Assembly (NCBI RefSeq): GCF_046254905.1
Contig: NZ_CP158016.1
Coordinates: 2,728,001 to 2,792,000, forward strand
DNA: 64,000 nucleotides
Direction of reading: 5' to 3'
Source: Pseudaeromonas aegiceratis
GTDB taxonomy: Bacteria > Pseudomonadota > Gammaproteobacteria > Enterobacterales > Aeromonadaceae
This document shows, piece by piece, positions 1-8,159 of the stretch. Position numbers and translations under genes: made by a program. The notes below the pieces were generated by a model. That model was not told where the DNA came from. It saw only the letters and a list, made by a program, of their open reading frames with translations, and searched no databases. Numbering within the stretch: position 1 is the first letter of the stretch; each line of letters starts with the position of its first letter.

Positions 1-1481
1 AGCGCCAACGCCGACTCGCCGCCCTGGCTCTGACAGCCCAGCCGCTGGCGCCAACGGCGCACCAGAGGTGACAAGGCGCCGGCCTCGCGGCTGAGCTGGC
101 CATGCAGGGTGTCGCCACCGCGGCGCGGCTCCTCCCACAAGGCGGCCAACTGGCAGGCCGCCGCCTGGGCCCCCGCCATCCCCTCACCTTCCAGCACGCC
201 CGCGGCCAGCAGCATATGGGCGAAGCGTGGGTGACAGGGCAGGCTCGCCATCTGACGGCCCCGGGCGGTGAGCCGTCCCGCCTCATCCAGGGCCTCCAAT
301 TGGGTTAATAGTGCGCGGGCCGCCGCCAGCGCCTGAGCCGGTGGCGCATCCAGCAGCGGCAGCGCCTCGGGGCTCGTGCCCCAGCAGGCCGCCTCCAGCA
401 CCAGATCCGTGAGCTCAGACTGGGCTATCTGGGGGGGGGCCTGGCGGGAGAGCCTGTCTTGCTGCTCCTGGGGCCAGAGCCGATAGGCCACCCCGGGGCC
501 CAGCCGTCCGGCCCGCCCCGCCCGCTGGGTAGCCGACGCCTGGCTTACCTGGCGGCTCTCCAGCCGGGTCAGTCCGGCGGCGGCATCGAAGCGGGCGCGC
601 CGCTCCAGCCCCATGTCCACCACCACGCTGATGCCTTCGATGGTCAGGGAGGTTTCCGCCACATTGGTGGCCAGCACCAGTTTGCGCTCCCCGTCGGCGG
701 CCGGCGCTATGGCCTGGCGCTGCTGGGCCAGAGGCAGACGACCATGCAGCGGACACAGCCGAACCGTGGACTCGAGCAGCGGCGCCAGGTAGTGCGCCAG
801 CTTGTCTATCTCGCCGGCGCCGGGCAAAAACACCAGCAGACTGCCGGCCTCGCTGGCCAGTGCATCCAGCACCACCTTGCCCCACTGGGGGATCAGGGGT
901 TGCAGGCGGTTCACCGGCCGATAGCGGTACTCGATGGGATGGGCGCGCCCAGGGCAATCCAGCTGGCGGGCCTCGGGCAGCAGACGGGAGAAATCCAGCC
1001 CCTCCAGGGTGGCCGAGAGGATCATCAGCCGCAGATCGGGCCGCAGCGCCGCCCGGCTCTCCAGCGCCAGGGCGAGCCCCAGGTCGGCATGCAGGCTGCG
1101 CTCATGAAACTCATCGAAGATGATGAGGCTGACGCCGTCAAGCTCGGGATCGTCCTGCAGCAATCGGGTCAGCACCCCTTCGGTGACTATCTCCAGCACC
1201 GTCTGCGGGCTGACGCGGCTCTCGCCCCGCACCCGGTAGCCGATGCGCTGCCCCAGGGGCTCGCCCAGCTGTTCGGCCAAATAGGCGGCGATGTTGCGGG
1301 CCGCCAGACGCCGAGGCTCCAGCATCAGGATGCGACCGGGCAGCAGGGCCCGTTGCACCAAGCTCAAGGGCAGCAGGGTCGATTTACCGGCCCCCGGCGG
1401 GGCCTGTATGATGAGACTCTCGCCGGCCTGCAACGCCTGTTGCACCGTCGGCAGCAAGGATTGGATGGGCAGTGAAGACAC
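1..1481 (-). CDS. hrpB: ATP-dependent RNA helicase HrpB (partial, C-terminus off the left edge)
   Basis: DExH-box (DEAH/RHA-type) helicase. About 493 of the usual roughly 800 residues are present; the C-terminus lies outside the window. Read on the minus strand, Walker A (PPGAGKST) is near residue 28, motif II is DEFHER, motif III is SAT, and motif VI is QRAGRAGR. The GTG start at 1481 follows an AGGAG with good spacing and puts the helicase core close to the N-terminus, as in the family. It is divergent from thpR, as in E. coli. The cellular role of HrpB is poorly known in the family. Confidence 0.93.
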   Translation of the reverse strand, partial: MSSLPIQSLLPTVQQALQAGESLIIQAPPGAGKSTLLPLSLVQRALLPGRILMLEPRRLAARNIAAYLAEQLGEPLGQRIGYRVRGESRVSPQTVLEIVTEGVLTRLLQDDPELDGVSLIIFDEFHERSLHADLGLALALESRAALRPDLRLMILSATLEGLDFSRLLPEARQLDCPGRAHPIEYRYRPVNRLQPLIPQWGKVVLDALASEAGSLLVFLPGAGEIDKLAHYLAPLLESTVRLCPLHGRLPLAQQRQAIAPAADGERKLVLATNVAETSLTIEGISVVVDMGLERRARFDAAAGLTRLESRQVSQASATQRAGRAGRLGPGVAYRLWPQEQQDRLSRQAPPQIAQSELTDLVLEAACWGTSPEALPLLDAPPAQALAAARALLTQLEALDEAGRLTARGRQMASLPCHPRFAHMLLAAGVLEGEGMAGAQAAACQLAALWEEPRRGGDTLHGQLSREAGALSPLVRRWRQRLGCQSQGGESALA

Positions 1482-1592
1482 CCGTTTCGCTCCTGGAGGC
1501 CACTGGCTCCATGGTTGGGGGATGATGAGGATCCCGGGGAAACATCTGCTGGGCATTGTGCCAAAGGCCGCCCGCGACACCAAGGAGAAGCC

Positions 1593-2114
1593 ATGTCTAC
1601 CGTGCACAGACGCCTGTTTTTTGGTCTGGACGCCACGCCGCTAAGCCAGGAACTGATCGCCCTGCAGCAGGCCTGGCGCCTGCCGGCCCGCGCCATCCCG
1701 GCCGCCAACTTTCACCTGACCCTGCTGTTCCTGGGCCAGTGTGACGAGCGGCAGTACCGGGCGCTGGCTGCCGGGGCCGACGAGATACTGGCCGCCCCCC
1801 TCGCCATGTCGCTGGATGAGAGCGGCTGGTTTCCCCGCGCTCAGGTGGCCTGGGTGGGGCAGCAGACGGCACCGGCGCCCCTGCTGGCCCTGGCCAGATC
1901 GCTGCATACCCTGGCCCAGTCTCAGGAATTGTGCCCCGAGCCCCTGCACCTGCGGCCGCACATCAGCCTCTACCGCAAGGCCAAGGCACCGCCGCCGGCG
2001 CTGGCCTGCCCGCCTCTGCAGCTTGAGGCCAGCCAGTTTCACCTCTACGAGTCGGTGAGCACCCCGGAGGGGGTGAGGTACTTCAGTCGCAAGCGCTTCA
2101 TGCTGCGCGGCTGA
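1593..2114 (+). CDS. thpR: RNA 2',3'-cyclic phosphodiesterase (2H family)
   Basis: Member of the LigT/ThpR 2H phosphoesterase family, which hydrolyses 2',3'-cyclic phosphate ends of RNA and can join tRNA half-molecules in vitro. Both catalytic HxTx-type motifs are present: HLTL in the N-terminal half and HISL in the C-terminal half. The protein is 173 residues, normal for the family. ATG 1593 was chosen because AGGAGA lies just upstream and it gives the family N-terminus; an open frame extends further upstream but looks non-coding. It sits between hrpB and the sfsA cluster, as in E. coli, and is convergent with the next gene one base away. Confidence 0.92.
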   Translation: MSTVHRRLFFGLDATPLSQELIALQQAWRLPARAIPAANFHLTLLFLGQCDERQYRALAAGADEILAAPLAMSLDESGWFPRAQVAWVGQQTAPAPLLALARSLHTLAQSQELCPEPLHLRPHISLYRKAKAPPPALACPPLQLEASQFHLYESVSTPEGVRYFSRKRFMLRG

Positions 2115-2115
2115 C

Positions 2116-2592
2116 TCAGGCGCCGGCCAGCTGCTCCAGCACCTGGGCCAAGGCCTCGGTCACCAGTTGGTGATCGCCCTCATCGGTCAGGCCGGAGACG
2201 GTCACCGCCCCCACCAGGCCGCTGCCGCGGATGATGAGCGGAAAGCTGCCCCCGGCGGCACAATACTGGCTGGCATCCACATGGGGCTGGGTCTCGTACA
2301 CCCGGCCCTTGCTGCGGTTATACAGGGCGAGGTACTGGCTGCTGTGGCCGTGCAGCAGCACCCCATTGCGCTTGCGCCACACCCACTCCTGATTCGCCTT
2401 GGCGGTGCCGGCCAGGGCACTGGCAAACAGCACCTGACCAAAGCCATACACCTCCATGGCCACGGCGGCGCCTTGCTGCAACGCCAGCTCCCGCAACCGG
2501 CTGCCCAACTGCCAGGCCAGCTCATGGTTAAACCAGGGCAGCTGCAACGCTTGCTCCTGCGCCAACAACGCGTCCAGTGATGACTGACTCAT
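2116..2592 (-). CDS. UPF0303 / GlcG-HbpS-like family protein
   Basis: A 158-residue protein of the UPF0303 family, a branch of the heme-degrading (DUF336, GlcG/HbpS-like) fold. The central RKR and the C-terminal GGSFPL...VGAVTVSGL segment, followed by DDH-like residues, match the family pattern as I recall it. The biochemical role is not established. Its ATG overlaps the stop of the upstream channel gene by 4 nt (ATGA), so the two are almost certainly translated together from the sfsA transcript. Confidence 0.75.
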   Translation of the reverse strand: MSQSSLDALLAQEQALQLPWFNHELAWQLGSRLRELALQQGAAVAMEVYGFGQVLFASALAGTAKANQEWVWRKRNGVLLHGHSSQYLALYNRSKGRVYETQPHVDASQYCAAGGSFPLIIRGSGLVGAVTVSGLTDEGDHQLVTEALAQVLEQLAGA

Positions 2593-3500
2593 TTCACCTC
2601 TCCATCATGCTTGATCCTGTCTGCCAGTTGGCTATCCGACTTATCTGACGCCCGGCGCCCACCCTGTGCCGGCAGGACGGTGCCGCACTGGCGGCAGAAG
2701 CGGGCATCGGCGGCGTGGCCCAGATGGCCGCAGCCGGTGCAGCGGCGCTGGTCGTTGAGCTGTTGCCCCACCACCTTGGCAGTCACCAGGCCCGAGGGCA
2801 CGGCTATGATGGCGTAACCCAGCAGCATCACCAGGGACGCCAGGGCCTTGCCCAGCACGCTTTGCGGCACCAGATCGCCATAGCCTACCGTGGTCACCGT
2901 GATCACCGCCCAATACATGCCGGTGGGAATGGAGGTGAAGCCGTGCTCCGGCCCCTCGATGACGAAGATCAGGGTGCCCATCAGGCAGATGAGGGTGGAG
3001 AGGGAGAGCAGAAACACCAAGATGCGCTGCCGGCTGTGCCACAGGGTGGAGACCAGATGCCACTCGGCCCCCAAATAGCCCGCCAGGTTCAATACCTGAA
3101 AGATGCGCAGGATCCGCAGTATGCGGATGGCACTCAGGAAGATGGCCCCCGGGAACAGCAAGGAGAGGTAGCCCGGCAGCAGGGCCGCCAGATCGACGAG
3201 GCCCCAGAAACTCAGCACATAGCGGCTGGGACGCCGCACACAGGCCAGCCGCCAGCCATATTCCAGGGTGAACAGGACGGTCACCAGCCACTCCAGCCCC
3301 TGCAGGCTGCGTTCGGCCTGACCGACGATGCCGTCGAGGCTGTCCAGCATGGCCAGCACCACCCCCAGCAGTATGGTGACGATGAGGGCCACATCGAACC
3401 GCCGACCCGCCGGCGTATCGGACAAAAAGATCACCGTGTAGGCCCGCCGCTGCCAGGGTCTGAGGCCCGCCACCGGCCCCTGACGCCAATGGGTCAACAT
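2589..3500 (-). CDS. Kv-type potassium channel with C-terminal zinc ribbon
   Basis: Six-transmembrane voltage-gated-type K+ channel, 303 residues. The S4-like helix has regularly spaced arginines (RILRILRIF, about residues 126-134). The pore loop carries the K+ selectivity filter TVGYGD at 204-209, followed by the last helix. After the pore a cytosolic tail holds four cysteines in CxxC...CxxC form (254, 257, 269, 272), a rubredoxin-like zinc ribbon, and a polar end. It overlaps the sfsA stop by 7 nt and the UPF0303 start by 4 nt, so it is the middle gene of a leftward operon. A second channel of this type lies at 27295-28257. Confidence 0.88.
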   Translation of the reverse strand: MLTHWRQGPVAGLRPWQRRAYTVIFLSDTPAGRRFDVALIVTILLGVVLAMLDSLDGIVGQAERSLQGLEWLVTVLFTLEYGWRLACVRRPSRYVLSFWGLVDLAALLPGYLSLLFPGAIFLSAIRILRILRIFQVLNLAGYLGAEWHLVSTLWHSRQRILVFLLSLSTLICLMGTLIFVIEGPEHGFTSIPTGMYWAVITVTTVGYGDLVPQSVLGKALASLVMLLGYAIIAVPSGLVTAKVVGQQLNDQRRCTGCGHLGHAADARFCRQCGTVLPAQGGRRASDKSDSQLADRIKHDGEVK

Positions 3501-4222
3501 GCCCCCGCCTCCTGATCCAATCTCACCGGCAGGCGGCGTACCCCGCGCAGGCCCTGGGGCGAGATGTCACAGCCCAGGGCCCAGACCGCCACGCCGGCCG
3601 CCACCGCCTCCGCCAGCGCCGCGGCGTAGGCGGGATCTATGTGGGCCGCCGGCGCCACCGCCTGGATGCCGCTGTGCTGCACGCAAAACAGCAACACCGC
3701 CGGTTGACCGGCACGGGCCAGCCGGGTCAGCTCCCGCAGGTGCTTGACGCCCCGCACACTGGGGGCATCGGGGAAATAACCCAGCCCCTGATCCCCCAAC
3801 AAGGTGACACTCTTCACCTCAATGTAGCAATCCCGACAGCCCTCACCCCGGGCCAGCAGGTCGATGCGGCTGCCCTCCTCGCCATAGGGCTGCTCCCGCA
3901 GCAGTTGGCCATAGCCCGCCAACTCGGGGAACAGGGGGCCCAGCAACACCTCCGCCACCAGGCCGTTGGCCCGGGCGGTATTGACCCCGATCCAGTGGCC
4001 GGCGTCGCTGACGCTTAGCTCCCAGGTGGCGGCATGCTTGCGCTTGGGGTTGTCGCTCAGGGAGTACCAGATCTGCCAGCCCGCCCCGGCGCAGCCGGTC
4101 ATCCGCCCCGTATTGGGGCAGTGCAGGGTCAGTGTCTCCCCGTTCGGTGTCTGGGCATCGGCCAGGAAACGCTTGTAACGTTGCAACAGGGTGGCCGGTT
4201 GCAGGGGGGCGGCAAACTCCAT
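3494..4222 (-). CDS. sfsA: Sugar fermentation stimulation protein SfsA
   Basis: SfsA family, 242 residues, with a predicted nucleic-acid-binding and nuclease-like fold; named for stimulating maltose metabolism genes in E. coli, but its true function is unsettled. Family landmarks include the early RYKRFLAD and HCPNTGRM segments, the R(I/L)D...IEVKSVTL region and the late FCVQ segment. ATG 4222 gives the family-length product and follows GGAG by 7 nt; the frame stays open upstream to 4393, but that extension has no family match. First gene of a leftward sfsA-channel-UPF0303 operon, divergent from dksA as in E. coli. Confidence 0.93.
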   Translation of the reverse strand: MEFAAPLQPATLLQRYKRFLADAQTPNGETLTLHCPNTGRMTGCAGAGWQIWYSLSDNPKRKHAATWELSVSDAGHWIGVNTARANGLVAEVLLGPLFPELAGYGQLLREQPYGEEGSRIDLLARGEGCRDCYIEVKSVTLLGDQGLGYFPDAPSVRGVKHLRELTRLARAGQPAVLLFCVQHSGIQAVAPAAHIDPAYAAALAEAVAAGVAVWALGCDISPQGLRGVRRLPVRLDQEAGAC

Positions 4223-4560
4223 GTCACACTCCGCGGGTAGTAAAGGGGCCCAGGCAGAGTAACTGTCCCGGCCCCCGGAAGCCAGGGGGGCCGGCCAATC
4301 GCTGGCAGGGGTGATCCGACAGTCTGGCACGACTCTTGCCAACAACATGCGACAGCGTGCACGGATCTTGCAGCCGTGCTCAGCACCCGCCATTGGCCTG
4401 TGATTGATGCAGCTTGTGTCGGCTTTTTTGGCAATTGCCTGTCAGTTGTCTTGAAATCGCTCACAATGCCGCCCACAGTCTAATGAAAGCGCGCGGGCGC
4501 TGCCCTGGCCGGCCGGTTCCCGGCAAATGCTAACAAGCCCTATAAATTGATACGGGCTAT
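4223..4560. other. sfsA/dksA divergent intergenic region
   Basis: No gene seen. It holds a strong GC hairpin in the sfsA leader (stem 4269-4276 with 4286-4293, loop of 9 nt). Near the dksA side there is a short imperfect dyad around 4537-4560 (AGCCC...GGGCT). The dksA promoter follows directly. I could not pick a convincing sfsA promoter. Confidence 0.5.
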
Positions 4561-4589
4561 TTGCGAGGGGGATAACCTTCTGTTATAGA
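4561..4589 (+). promoter_or_regulatory. sigma-70 promoter for dksA (extended -10)
   Basis: TTGCGA at 4561-4566, a 17-nt spacer, then TATAGA at 4584-4589. TG at 4581-4582 one base before the -10 makes an extended -10. Predicted transcription start is near 4596, giving a leader of about 58 nt before the dksA ATG. Confidence 0.6.
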
Positions 4590-4653
4590 TACCGGCCTTG
4601 AATTTGAGCAGCCAGCATATTGATGCTGGATCGTGCGGACTAGGAGTAGAGAT

Positions 4654-5103
4654 ATGCCTGTAGGCGATAACACTAAATCTCTGGGCCCCTTGGCCATCGC
4701 CGGTGTGGAGCCTTATCAGCCCCAGCCTGGCGAAGAGTACATGAATGAGCAGCAGAAGGCGCATTTTCGCAAGATCCTGGAAGCCTGGCGTAATCAACTG
4801 CGTGAAGAAGTGGATCGCACCGTCGATCATATGAAGGACGAGGCGGCCAACTTCCCGGATCCGGTTGACCGTGCCGCCCAGGAAGAAGAGTTTGCCCTGG
4901 AGCTGCGTGCCCGGGATCGCGAGCGCAAGCTGATCAAGAAGATTGCCAAGACGCTGCAAAAGCTCGAAGACGACGACTTCGGTTACTGCGAACAGTGCGG
5001 TATCGAGATTGGTATCCGCCGTCTGGAAGCCCGTCCCACCGCCGAGATGTGCGTGGACTGCAAGACCCTGGCGGAAATCAAGGAAAAGCAGATGGCGGGC
5101 TAA
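4654..5103 (+). CDS. dksA: RNA polymerase-binding transcription factor DksA
   Basis: Binds in the RNA polymerase secondary channel and, with ppGpp, mediates the stringent response. The 149-residue sequence follows E. coli DksA closely from LAIAGVEPY onward. The coiled-coil tip acidic residues are present in DPVD (D69 and D72), and the zinc finger cysteines are C112, C115, C133 and C136. It ends in KQMAG as in E. coli. ATG 4654 is preceded by AGGAG at 4642-4646; a GTG at 4633 in the same frame lacks support. It is followed by a clear intrinsic terminator, though gluQRS begins only about 100 nt later. Confidence 0.98.
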   Translation: MPVGDNTKSLGPLAIAGVEPYQPQPGEEYMNEQQKAHFRKILEAWRNQLREEVDRTVDHMKDEAANFPDPVDRAAQEEEFALELRARDRERKLIKKIAKTLQKLEDDDFGYCEQCGIEIGIRRLEARPTAEMCVDCKTLAEIKEKQMAG

Positions 5104-5122
5104 GCCACTGCCCGACCCGCAA

Positions 5123-5148
5123 CAGGGAGCCAACAGGCTCCCTGTTTT
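5123..5148 (+). terminator. Rho-independent terminator after dksA
   Basis: Perfect 9-bp stem CAGGGAGCC / GGCTCCCTG with loop AACA, followed directly by TTTT. Confidence 0.9.
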
Positions 5149-5250
5149 ATTTGTATCCCAGACACGCTGAGGTGTCGCCGGCAAAACTGCCTTGGCCCGC
5201 CCGTCAGGCTGTGTCATCCTTGTCGCCGGTTTTCCCCCACACCCGTCACC

Positions 5251-6147
5251 ATGTCCAGTTCCAACACCGCCTATATCGGTCGTTTCGCCCCCTCCCCGTC
5301 CGGCCCCCTGCACTTTGGCTCCCTGCTCGCCGCCCTGGGCAGCTACCTGATGGCCCGCAGCCAGGGTGGCCAGTGGCGGGTGCGCATGGAGGATCTGGAC
5401 CCGCCGCGGGAGATGCCCGGTGCCGCCGATCTCATACTGCGGACCCTGGAAGCCTACGGCCTGGACTGGGATGGCGAGGTGATCTACCAGAGCCGCCGCC
5501 ATGACCGCTATCAGGCGGTGCTGGATGCGCTGCACGCCCGCGGCCTCACCTACTTCTGCCACTGTACCCGCGCCCAGATCCAGGCCGCCGGTGGCCTCTA
5601 TCCCGGCACCTGCCGCCGCGCCGGCCTGGGGCCGCAGGGCGCCGCGGTGCGGCTGTGGCAAGAACACCCAGTGTATGCGTTTGAGGATGCCCTGCACGGC
5701 GAGATCCGGGTGGATGAAGCGCTGGCGGCGGAGGACTTCATCCTTAAGCGACGGGATGGCCTGTTTGCCTATAACCTGGCGGTGGTGATCGATGACGCCG
5801 ACAGCGGCATCACCCAGGTGGTGCGCGGCGCGGATCTCATCGAGCCCACGGTGCGCCAGATCAGCCTCTACCAGGCCCTGGGCCGGCCGGTCCCCGACTG
5901 GCTGCATCTGCCCCTGGCCCTGGGGGCACCGGGCATGAAGCTCTCCAAGCAGAACCATGCCCCCGCCCTGCCGTTGGACACTCCCGGCCCGCAAATCTGG
6001 CAGGCACTGACGTTTTTAGGGCAATGTCCGCCAGAGGAGCTGAAACACCAGCATAAACCGCTACTGGCCTGGGCGATTGACCATTGGCGGCTGGACCGCG
6101 TGCCCCGCCGGCAGGGGATCCTGTGGGAAAACCGCGAAATCCGGTGA
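5251..6147 (+). CDS. gluQRS: Glutamyl-Q tRNA(Asp) synthetase
   Basis: Truncated glutamyl-tRNA synthetase paralogue (298 residues) lacking the anticodon-binding domain. It loads glutamate onto the queuosine of tRNA-Asp. The HIGH-like motif appears as PSGPLHFGSL, the KMSKS-like motif as KLSKQN, and the zinc site as C-x-C followed by Y and C in the CHCT...YPGTC stretch, typical of GluQRS. It lies downstream of dksA as in most gamma-proteobacteria, where read-through from dksA is known. The ATG at 5251 has no strong Shine-Dalgarno, consistent with coupling or weak expression. Confidence 0.95.
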   Translation: MSSSNTAYIGRFAPSPSGPLHFGSLLAALGSYLMARSQGGQWRVRMEDLDPPREMPGAADLILRTLEAYGLDWDGEVIYQSRRHDRYQAVLDALHARGLTYFCHCTRAQIQAAGGLYPGTCRRAGLGPQGAAVRLWQEHPVYAFEDALHGEIRVDEALAAEDFILKRRDGLFAYNLAVVIDDADSGITQVVRGADLIEPTVRQISLYQALGRPVPDWLHLPLALGAPGMKLSKQNHAPALPLDTPGPQIWQALTFLGQCPPEELKHQHKPLLAWAIDHWRLDRVPRRQGILWENREIR

Positions 6148-6171
6148 TGGATTTCGCAATTGTGTTGCTGT

Positions 6172-6186
6172 GCGCTATCATAGCGC
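6172..6186. promoter_or_regulatory. Perfect 15-bp palindrome upstream of pcnB
   Basis: GCGCTAT-C-ATAGCGC, two perfect 7-nt arms around one base, centred 44 nt before the pcnB start. The centre contains TATCAT (6176-6181), a possible -10 element, so the palindrome could be an operator over a pcnB promoter. The matching -35 (TTTCGC, 18-nt spacing) is poor. Confidence 0.4.
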
Positions 6187-6222
6187 CGCTATTTTCATCG
6201 GCCTGACTCCACGAGGTGTACC

Positions 6223-7650
6223 ATTTTTTCCCAGATCGCGAATTTGTGCCGCAAGGTGCTGGCCCGCAACGAGGCCAGCGGCCGCCAGGCGGACCCTGCC
6301 ACCGAGCCCAGCCGCGGCACTCGCCGGATCTTGAGCCGTGACCAGCACTCCATCTCCCGCAAGCAGATCAGCGACAACGCCCTCAAGGTGCTCTACCGCC
6401 TGAACAAGGCCGGCTATGACGCCTACCTGGTGGGCGGCGGCGTGCGGGATCTGCTGCTGGGCAAGACGCCCAAAGACTTCGACGTGGCCACCAACGCCAC
6501 GCCGGAGCAGATCAAGAAGCTGTTCTCCAACTGCCGGCTCATCGGACGGCGCTTCCGCCTGGCCCACGTGGTGTTTGGCCGGGACGTCATCGAGGTGGCC
6601 ACCTTCCGCGGTCATCACCATCAGGTGAACACCAGCAAGCAGATCGCCAGCCAGTCTGACGAAGGCATGCTGCTGCGGGACAATGTCTACGGCACCATAG
6701 AAGAAGATGCGGAACGGCGGGACTTCACCGTCAACTCCCTCTACTACAGCATCAAGGACTTCAGCCTGCATGACTTCCATGGCGGGCTCGAGGATCTGGA
6801 GCGGGGCGTGCTGGAACTCATCGGCGATCCCGAGACCCGCTACCGGGAGGATCCGGTGCGCATGCTGCGGGCCATCCGCTTCGCCGGCAAGCTGGGACTC
6901 AAGCTCAGCGACCGCACCGCGGCGCCCATCGCCGAGTTGGCGCCCCTGCTGCAGGACATCCCCGCCGCCCGGCTGTTTGACGAGAGCCTCAAGCTGTTCC
7001 AGGCGGGCCACGGCCTGCCCACCTACCAGCTGCTGCGCCAGTACGGCCTGTTCGCCCCCCTGTTTCCCCAGGTGGCCGAGCTGCTGACCCCGGCGGGCAA
7101 CAGCCCGTTCGAGCGCTTCCTGGAGTCGGCCCTGACCAACACGGATCAGCGGGTGGCCCAGGATCTGCCGGTGACCCCGGCCTTCCTCTACTCGGCCCTG
7201 CTGTGGGGCGTGGTGGAGCAGCGCCATCGCCAGCTGAGCAACGAAAGCGGCCTGCCGCCCCAGGATACCCTGCAGATCGCCATCAACGACGCCATCGAGC
7301 ACCAGATCCGCACCCTGGCCATCCCCCGCCGCTTCACCAGCGACATCCGGGAGATCTGGCTGTTGCAGGAACGCCTGCCGAAGAAGAGCGGCAAGCGGGC
7401 CGATCGCCTGTATACCCATCCCAAGTTCCGCGCCGCCTTCGACTTCCTGGAGCTGCGCAGCCGGGTAGACGGTCGCCTGAAGGAACTGGTCTCCTGGTGG
7501 CAGGCCTATCAGGAGCAACACGGCGCCCCACCGCGCAATGCCCACTATGACAGTCAGGACGGCGAAGCCCAGAGCGCCGATGACGCCGGCCGACCGGCAC
7601 GTCGCAAGCCCCGTCGCCGTCGTCGCCGGCCGGCCGGAGGCGGTCAGTAA
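6223..7650 (+). CDS. pcnB: Poly(A) polymerase I, apparent AUU start
   Basis: Adds poly(A) tails to RNA 3' ends, promoting decay and controlling plasmid copy number. The nucleotidyltransferase core has GGGVRD and the catalytic DFD (KDFDVATNATP), followed by the RRF and tRNA-nucleotidyltransferase-like helical domains and a very basic C-terminal tail (RRKPRRRRRRP). The frame has no ATG or GTG before the family N-terminus. ATT at 6223 follows GAGG by 6 nt and yields a start (FSQIANLCRKVL) aligned with E. coli PcnB, whose start is known to be AUU. Length is 475 residues against 465 in E. coli. A TTG at 6244 is the alternative. folK begins 2 nt after the stop. Confidence 0.94.
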   Translation: MFSQIANLCRKVLARNEASGRQADPATEPSRGTRRILSRDQHSISRKQISDNALKVLYRLNKAGYDAYLVGGGVRDLLLGKTPKDFDVATNATPEQIKKLFSNCRLIGRRFRLAHVVFGRDVIEVATFRGHHHQVNTSKQIASQSDEGMLLRDNVYGTIEEDAERRDFTVNSLYYSIKDFSLHDFHGGLEDLERGVLELIGDPETRYREDPVRMLRAIRFAGKLGLKLSDRTAAPIAELAPLLQDIPAARLFDESLKLFQAGHGLPTYQLLRQYGLFAPLFPQVAELLTPAGNSPFERFLESALTNTDQRVAQDLPVTPAFLYSALLWGVVEQRHRQLSNESGLPPQDTLQIAINDAIEHQIRTLAIPRRFTSDIREIWLLQERLPKKSGKRADRLYTHPKFRAAFDFLELRSRVDGRLKELVSWWQAYQEQHGAPPRNAHYDSQDGEAQSADDAGRPARRKPRRRRRRPAGGGQ

Positions 7651-7651
7651 C

Positions 7652-8155
7652 ATGACCCGCGTGTTCGTGGCCCTGGGGGCCAACCTGGCCGATCCCGTCG
7701 GCCAGCTGGAGCGGGCGGTGGCGGCGCTGAGCCAGCTACCCGACACCCTGCTGGTGGCCTGCTCCCGCTTCTATCGCTCGGCCCCCATGGGGCCGGCGGA
7801 TCAGCCCGACTACGTCAACGGGGTGGCCGAGCTGGCCACCCACCTGGCGCCCCACGATCTGCTGGACGCCCTGCAGGCCATCGAACTGAGCCAGGGCCGT
7901 GAGCGCAAGGACGAGCGCTGGGGCCCCCGCACCCTGGATCTGGATATCCTGCTTTATGGGCACTGGGTGCTGGACGATGAGCGTCTCACCCTGCCCCATT
8001 ACGGCATGAAGCAACGGGCCTTCGTGCTGGTTCCATTGAGTGAGCTGGCTGCCGACCTGGTGCTGCCCGATGGCAGCGCCCTGGCAGACTGGGTAGCCAC
8101 TTGTGATCGGCGCGACCTGCACGCCCTGTCGCTGCCACTCCACTGTTCGAGGTAA
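7652..8155 (+). CDS. folK: 2-amino-4-hydroxy-6-hydroxymethyldihydropteridine pyrophosphokinase
   Basis: HPPK of folate biosynthesis; transfers pyrophosphate from ATP to 6-hydroxymethyl-dihydropterin. The 167-residue protein begins VFVALGANL and carries the HPPK signature around RWGPRTLDLDILLYG, with the two magnesium-binding aspartates of DLD. ATG 7652 is two bases after the pcnB stop and is preceded by GGAGG; the frame extends upstream inside pcnB but that part is not homologous. The pcnB-folK-panB order is conserved with E. coli and Aeromonas. Confidence 0.96.
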   Translation: MTRVFVALGANLADPVGQLERAVAALSQLPDTLLVACSRFYRSAPMGPADQPDYVNGVAELATHLAPHDLLDALQAIELSQGRERKDERWGPRTLDLDILLYGHWVLDDERLTLPHYGMKQRAFVLVPLSELAADLVLPDGSALADWVATCDRRDLHALSLPLHCSR

Positions 8156-8159
8156 GACC

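Noticed and set aside
459..1475. A 338-codon plus-strand frame at the left end
   Set aside because: The minus strand holds HrpB with Walker A, DEFH and QRAGRAGR motifs; the plus frame is its shadow.
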